Positions 61,008 to 64,000 of a stretch of 64,000 nucleotides of DNA are shown piece after piece. Both the position numbers and the translations under genes were made by a program. This DNA is from Geodermatophilus sp. DF01-2. GTDB taxonomy: Bacteria; Actinomycetota; Actinomycetes; Mycobacteriales; Geodermatophilaceae. Where the stretch lies: contig NZ_SPQN01000001.1 in the NCBI RefSeq assembly GCF_004571065.1, positions 62,001 to 126,000 on the forward strand. The letters are read 5' to 3'. Each line of letters opens with the position of its first letter. Position 1 is the first letter of the stretch. The notes beneath the pieces are model-generated. The model was not told the origin of the DNA, did no database searches, and was given only the letters and a program-made list of their open reading frames with translations.

Positions 61008-61637
61008 CTACGTGAGCGCGACCTCCCCACGGACGACGTGCGCGCCGCCCAGGGGCTCGACGTCCAGTCCGCGCACGGCCAGCACCTCGCCCAGCGCCCG
61101 GTTCATCACCTGCTGCACGAGCGCGTCGGCCGCCGCGCCGTGCACCTGCTCGCGGCTCACCCGGTCGTGCTGGCGCCAGCTGACGACGACGCCGTCCAGG
61201 GCCGGCTCGGGCGTCAGGCACACGCCGCCGAGCTCGCCGTCCACACCGGACGGGTCGTAGAGGAACAACCCTGCTTCGGCCAACGCCGAGACCACCTCGG
61301 CGACCAGGCCGGGGAGCGGGTGCTCGTCGTCCAGGTCGGCGTCCCAGCCCTCGGGCAGCCGGTCGAGCTGCTCGCCGAGGTAGGTCCACCAGGCGCGGTC
61401 CTGCGGCGAGGACCGGCGGCGCAGCAGGCCGTCGGCCCGGCGGGCACCGTAGACGGGATGCAGGCCGGCGGGCGCTCCGTCGAGGCCACCCGCGGCCCAG
61501 GCCGCCTCGTCGCGGTCGCCGAAGGGCCCGGCGAGGACGAACCCGGGGCCGTCCTCCTCGTCGACGACGAGCCACCAGCCCTGGCGGACCACACCGCCGA
61601 GGACGACCTCGCTGAACCGCGTGCCCACGCCGCTCAC
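61008..61637 (-). CDS. Conserved protein of unknown function (paralog of 3067-3906, no membrane anchor)
   Basis: A 209-residue soluble protein whose whole length matches the C-terminal domain of 3067-3906: WWLVVDEEDG, LAGPFGDRDEAAWAA, DRAWWTYLGEQLDRLPEGWD, LVAEVVSALAEAGLFLYD, GGVCLTPE, SWRQHDR and VQQVMNRAL. It lacks the N-terminal membrane helix and linker. It stops with TAG. GTG start, with GGAGG nine bases upstream. The leader shares a ~61-nt element with that of the paralog. Function unknown. Confidence 0.78.
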   Translation of the reverse strand: MSGVGTRFSEVVLGGVVRQGWWLVVDEEDGPGFVLAGPFGDRDEAAWAAGGLDGAPAGLHPVYGARRADGLLRRRSSPQDRAWWTYLGEQLDRLPEGWDADLDDEHPLPGLVAEVVSALAEAGLFLYDPSGVDGELGGVCLTPEPALDGVVVSWRQHDRVSREQVHGAAADALVQQVMNRALGEVLAVRGLDVEPLGGAHVVRGEVALT

Positions 61638-61791
61638 CGATCACCACCTCCCCCGAGGACGGGCCCGCCGCCGGGGAAGGGCGGCGGTCTCCCGTACGCC
61701 GCCGGACGACCGGCGGCGATGAGGCAACCGTAGGTGCCCGAGGCCGTTTCCCCGTGCTCCCGCGAGCGGGTCCCGGCAGCCGCGACGCCGA

Positions 61792-61852
61792 ATCGTTGCC
61801 AAGCGCCCCATCGGCCACGGTGACCCGCCTCAGCGGGCAGCCACATGTCGAC
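61792..61852 (-). promoter_or_regulatory. Conserved leader element, copy B (shared with 4023-4084)
   Basis: In gene sense it begins GTCGACATG, contains CGGGTCACCGT and ends TGGCAACGAT, as in copy A. A GCCCGC-TGAG-GCGGGT hairpin is present here. TANNNT (TACGGT, 61727-61732) follows 59 nt later. Confidence 0.5.
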
Positions 61853-61918
61853 CGTCCCGAGCGGAGACCCCGCCAGGGGACGGCCGGTCACGTCCCCGGG
61901 CGCGGAGCCGGCGGCGTG

Positions 61919-62626
61919 TCAGACCGCGACGGCGGTGACGAACGTGCAGATCCCCTCGCCGTGCTGCGCCCGCCGCCGCAGGCCGAGCAGCCCGAGCAGG
62001 GCCATCTCGACCCGGTAGGCCAGGCGGGTCGCCCCGGTGTAGAAGGTGTCCCCGCCGCGGGTGACCTCGATGCGGTCGAAGCCGGCGAGCCGGATGTGCT
62101 CGGTGAGCATCCAGTCCGGGAGGATCGTGATGTGCCCGGGCTCGTGGTAGTGCCGGGGCCCGAAGATGAACGGCGCGCCGCGGAGGAACATCTTCAGCCG
62201 CGAGTGCGGGTGGGTGATGTTGGGCGTGCTGACCAGCAGCTTGTCGCCGGGCCGCAGCAGCGAGCGGATCGAGCGCAGTACCTGCCGCGGGTTCTCCACG
62301 TGCTCCAGCGTCTCGACGCAGACGACCATGTCGAACGGGCCGCGGGTCTCGTCGGTCCACTCGGGCTCGTCCAGGTCCAGCCGGTGGATCCAGTCGTGCG
62401 GCGGGTCCAGGTCGGTGGGGACGACGTCGAAGCCGGCGTCGCGCAGCCGCAGCGCCAGCGCCCCGCACCCGGCGCCGACCTCGAGCAGCCGGCCGCCGTC
62501 CGGCAGGGCCGCTCGCACCAGCTCGACGGCGTACTCGTGCACGCCCGGCGCCGCGTGCACGCTGTGCCCCTGGTAGGACCCGTGTGCCGCCGTCCGCCGG
62601 CCGCTCTTCTGCTCCACCTCCACCAC
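61919..62626 (-). CDS. SAM-dependent class I methyltransferase
   Basis: A protein of about 235 residues. LLEVGAGCGALALRLRDAGFDVVPTDLD is the SAM-binding motif I region. DMVVCVETLEHVENPRQVLRSIRSLLRPGDKLLVSTPN covers motifs II-III of the UbiE/Methyltransf_11/23 type. C-terminal residues (HYHEPGHITILPDWMLTEHIRLAGF) suggest a sugar, lipid or small-molecule acceptor. The GTG start is uncertain because several in-frame GTGs are clustered. Confidence 0.84.
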   Translation of the reverse strand: MVEVEQKSGRRTAAHGSYQGHSVHAAPGVHEYAVELVRAALPDGGRLLEVGAGCGALALRLRDAGFDVVPTDLDPPHDWIHRLDLDEPEWTDETRGPFDMVVCVETLEHVENPRQVLRSIRSLLRPGDKLLVSTPNITHPHSRLKMFLRGAPFIFGPRHYHEPGHITILPDWMLTEHIRLAGFDRIEVTRGGDTFYTGATRLAYRVEMALLGLLGLRRRAQHGEGICTFVTAVAV

Positions 62627-62738
62627 GCACCCAGCCTGGCACAGCAACCGGCGGTCCGGCCTGGTAAGGGCGTAGCCGCGGAGGTCCGTGCACCTCTGCT
62701 GCGTGACGTCCCGGATGCGGCGCCTGTTGGCAGGGGCC

Positions 62739-63593
62739 TCAGCGCGGGCGGACGGTCCCGAGCAGGTGGTCGGCGCCGCTCGTCGCGTTGCGGACGGCGA
62801 GGTCCCAGCCGCCATCGACCTGGGCCGTGGCCAACTGCACAGTCGACGGCAGGAAGAGAGGCTTCCTGAACACCACGTCGACCGTCATCGCCTCGGGCAA
62901 CCGGCCCGACAGCGCGGCGAGCGCCCGGGCCTTGACCCACATGCCGTGCGCGATGGCCCGCTTGAAGCCGAACGCCTTGGCAGTGAGCGCCGACAGGTGG
63001 ATCGGGTTCACGTCGCCGGAGACCCTGGCGTAGCGGCGTCCGGCGTCGTCTGGTACTCGCCAGGTGGCGACGGGACGCGCCAGGTCCGCCACCTCGACGG
63101 CGAGGTCGGCTTCCGGCGCGCCCTCGGGCGCCCGGGCGCCGCGGGCGAGGTACGTCGACCGCGAGCGCCACACCTCGGCGCCGCCGGTCGACACCGACGC
63201 GCACAGGTCGACCGTCGCCCCGCTCCGGTGCCGGGCGAACCGCTCGGCCCACACCTCCAGGTCGAGGACCTCGCCGGCACGGACGGGCCGCAGCGCGTCG
63301 ACGCGGTTGCGCACGTGCACCATCCCGGGCAGCGCCAGCGGGAACGACCGGTCGCTCATCAGCGCCAGCTGCAGCGGGAAGGTCAACATGTGCGGGTAGG
63401 TCGGCGGCAGCGTGTCGGCCAGCGGGAAGCCGCACACCCGGGCGTAGGCGGCGAGGTCGGCGGCGTCGACCTGCACACCGGTCCGGGTCAGCCGGGTGTC
63501 GGGCAGGTCGCCACCGCGGCCGCGGGCGGTGACCGCGGCCTTGGCGAACAGCGCCGGCATCGACGGCGCGGCCGTCAGCTCGAGCCGCGCCAT
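62739..63593 (-). CDS. htdX: MaoC-like 3-hydroxyacyl-thioester dehydratase (HtdX-like)
   Basis: A 284-residue double-hotdog protein. The C-terminal half has the R-hydratase motif VSGDVNPIHLSALTAKAFGFKRAIAHGMWVKA. The N-terminal half (VCGFPLADTLPPTYPHMLTFPLQLALM) is the degenerate hotdog. It dehydrates (R)-3-hydroxyacyl-CoA/ACP. It follows a FabG4-like reductase gene with a TGATG overlap, the same order as fabG4-htdX in Mycobacterium tuberculosis, which supports the name. Confidence 0.85.
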   Translation of the reverse strand: MARLELTAAPSMPALFAKAAVTARGRGGDLPDTRLTRTGVQVDAADLAAYARVCGFPLADTLPPTYPHMLTFPLQLALMSDRSFPLALPGMVHVRNRVDALRPVRAGEVLDLEVWAERFARHRSGATVDLCASVSTGGAEVWRSRSTYLARGARAPEGAPEADLAVEVADLARPVATWRVPDDAGRRYARVSGDVNPIHLSALTAKAFGFKRAIAHGMWVKARALAALSGRLPEAMTVDVVFRKPLFLPSTVQLATAQVDGGWDLAVRNATSGADHLLGTVRPR

Positions 63594-64000
63594 CACGCCC
63601 CCAGGAAGGACTGGCCGCACACCCGCACGACCTGGCCGTTCACGCCGGCGGCGCTGGGCTGCGCGAGCCAGGCGATCGTCTCGGCGACGTCGACCGGCAG
63701 GCCGCCCTGCTGCAGCGAGTTGATCCGGGACCCGATCTCGCGGGTGCCGAAGGGCATCGTCGCCGTCATCTCGGTGACGATGAACCCCGGCGCGACGGCG
63801 TTGATCGTCGCGCCGCGCTCGGCGAAGGCCGGCGCCCAGGCGCGGACCATCCCGATCACCCCGGCCTTGGACGCCGCGTAGTTGGTCTGGCCGCGGTTGC
63901 CGGCGATGCCCGACTGCGAGCTGACCGCGATCACCCGCGCGCCGGGCCTCAGCACACCCTCGGCGTCCAGCAGCGCCGAGGTGATGTCCAGCTGCGCCTG
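63593..64000 (-). CDS. fabG4: FabG4-like 3-oxoacyl-thioester reductase (N-terminus outside window)
   Basis: The C-terminal 135 residues of an [34 protein letters not shown] with intact Ser, Tyr and Lys, [23 protein letters not shown], and [16 protein letters not shown]. The conserved C-terminal GQ...LGA matches the large FabG4 type, in which a degenerate flavodoxin-like half precedes the SDR half; that part lies beyond the window. It reduces 3-oxoacyl-CoA/ACP. Confidence 0.85.
   Translation of the reverse strand, partial: QAQLDITSALLDAEGVLRPGARVIAVSSQSGIAGNRGQTNYAASKAGVIGMVRAWAPAFAERGATINAVAPGFIVTEMTATMPFGTREIGSRINSLQQGGLPVDVAETIAWLAQPSAAGVNGQVVRVCGQSFLGA

Noticed and set aside
61634-61891. 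Small - strand frame ending at the GTGA of the 61008-61637 gene, as a translated leader peptide
   Set aside because: The equivalent frame is not conserved in the leader of the paralog because of an indel, and no ribosome binding site was found.

Overview
This 64 kb window is high-GC, gene-dense DNA from an actinobacterium. Signs of this are GTG and TTG starts, ATGA/GTGA gene overlaps, F420/FMN luciferase-family (LLM) oxidoreductases, GntR/FCD, IclR and OmpR-type regulators, and a htdX-fabG4 pair in mycobacterial order. An in-frame UAG that fits a selenocysteine codon points to Geodermatophilaceae (Geodermatophilus/Blastococcus relatives), the group in which, as I recall, UAG-decoding tRNA-Sec was reported. 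That placement is an inference.

Layout. The left flank (1-4 kb) holds general genes: an endonuclease/exonuclease/phosphatase, a Nudix hydrolase, a LOG-like protein, a geranylgeranyl-reductase-type flavoprotein and an unknown membrane-anchored protein. From 4.2 to 53.4 kb lies a large catabolic island. It contains four CaiB/BaiF CoA transferases, two ADP-forming acyl-CoA synthetases, two acyl-CoA dehydrogenases, four enoyl-CoA hydratases, a 3-hydroxyacyl-CoA dehydrogenase, a thiolase with its OB-fold partner, two MmgE/PrpD proteins, a CitE-like lyase, a citryl-CoA-lyase-like protein, an isopropylmalate/tartrate-type dehydrogenase, two malate/lactate-type dehydrogenases, three LLM oxidoreductases, and a tripartite tricarboxylate transporter (TctABC) plus an orphan TctC. 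The pattern suggests uptake of a di- or tricarboxylic acid, conversion to CoA thioesters, beta-oxidation-like steps and retro-aldol cleavage. The substrate cannot be named from sequence. The right flank (53.4-64 kb) returns to general genes: a GerMN lipoprotein/histidine kinase/response regulator operon, STAS proteins, tRNA-Ser(UGA), aconitase with a divergent GntR gene, a second copy of the unknown protein seen at the left flank, a methyltransferase, and the htdX-fabG4 pair.

The main discovery is at 39705-41321 (- strand). Two reading frames separated by one in-frame TAG form a single UGSC-family protein, and the TAG sits exactly at the U of the U-G-S-C motif (residue 95, Cys98 following). 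A hairpin fitting the bacterial SECIS rules starts one base after the TAG. The natural reading is a UAG-encoded selenoprotein, encoded upstream of tctCBA and divergently from a GntR regulator.

Regulation. A short motif, approximately AYATYCTRTA, recurs in either orientation in seven or eight promoter gaps of the island, including twice in the gap between the selenoprotein gene and the GntR gene. It may be the operator of that regulator. Non-coding repeats also stand out: a 60-bp inverted repeat (57/60 identical) bracketing the PcaB/PurB-type lyase gene, a pair of 71-nt palindromic intergenic elements in the right flank, and a ~61-nt element shared by the leaders of the two unknown paralogs.
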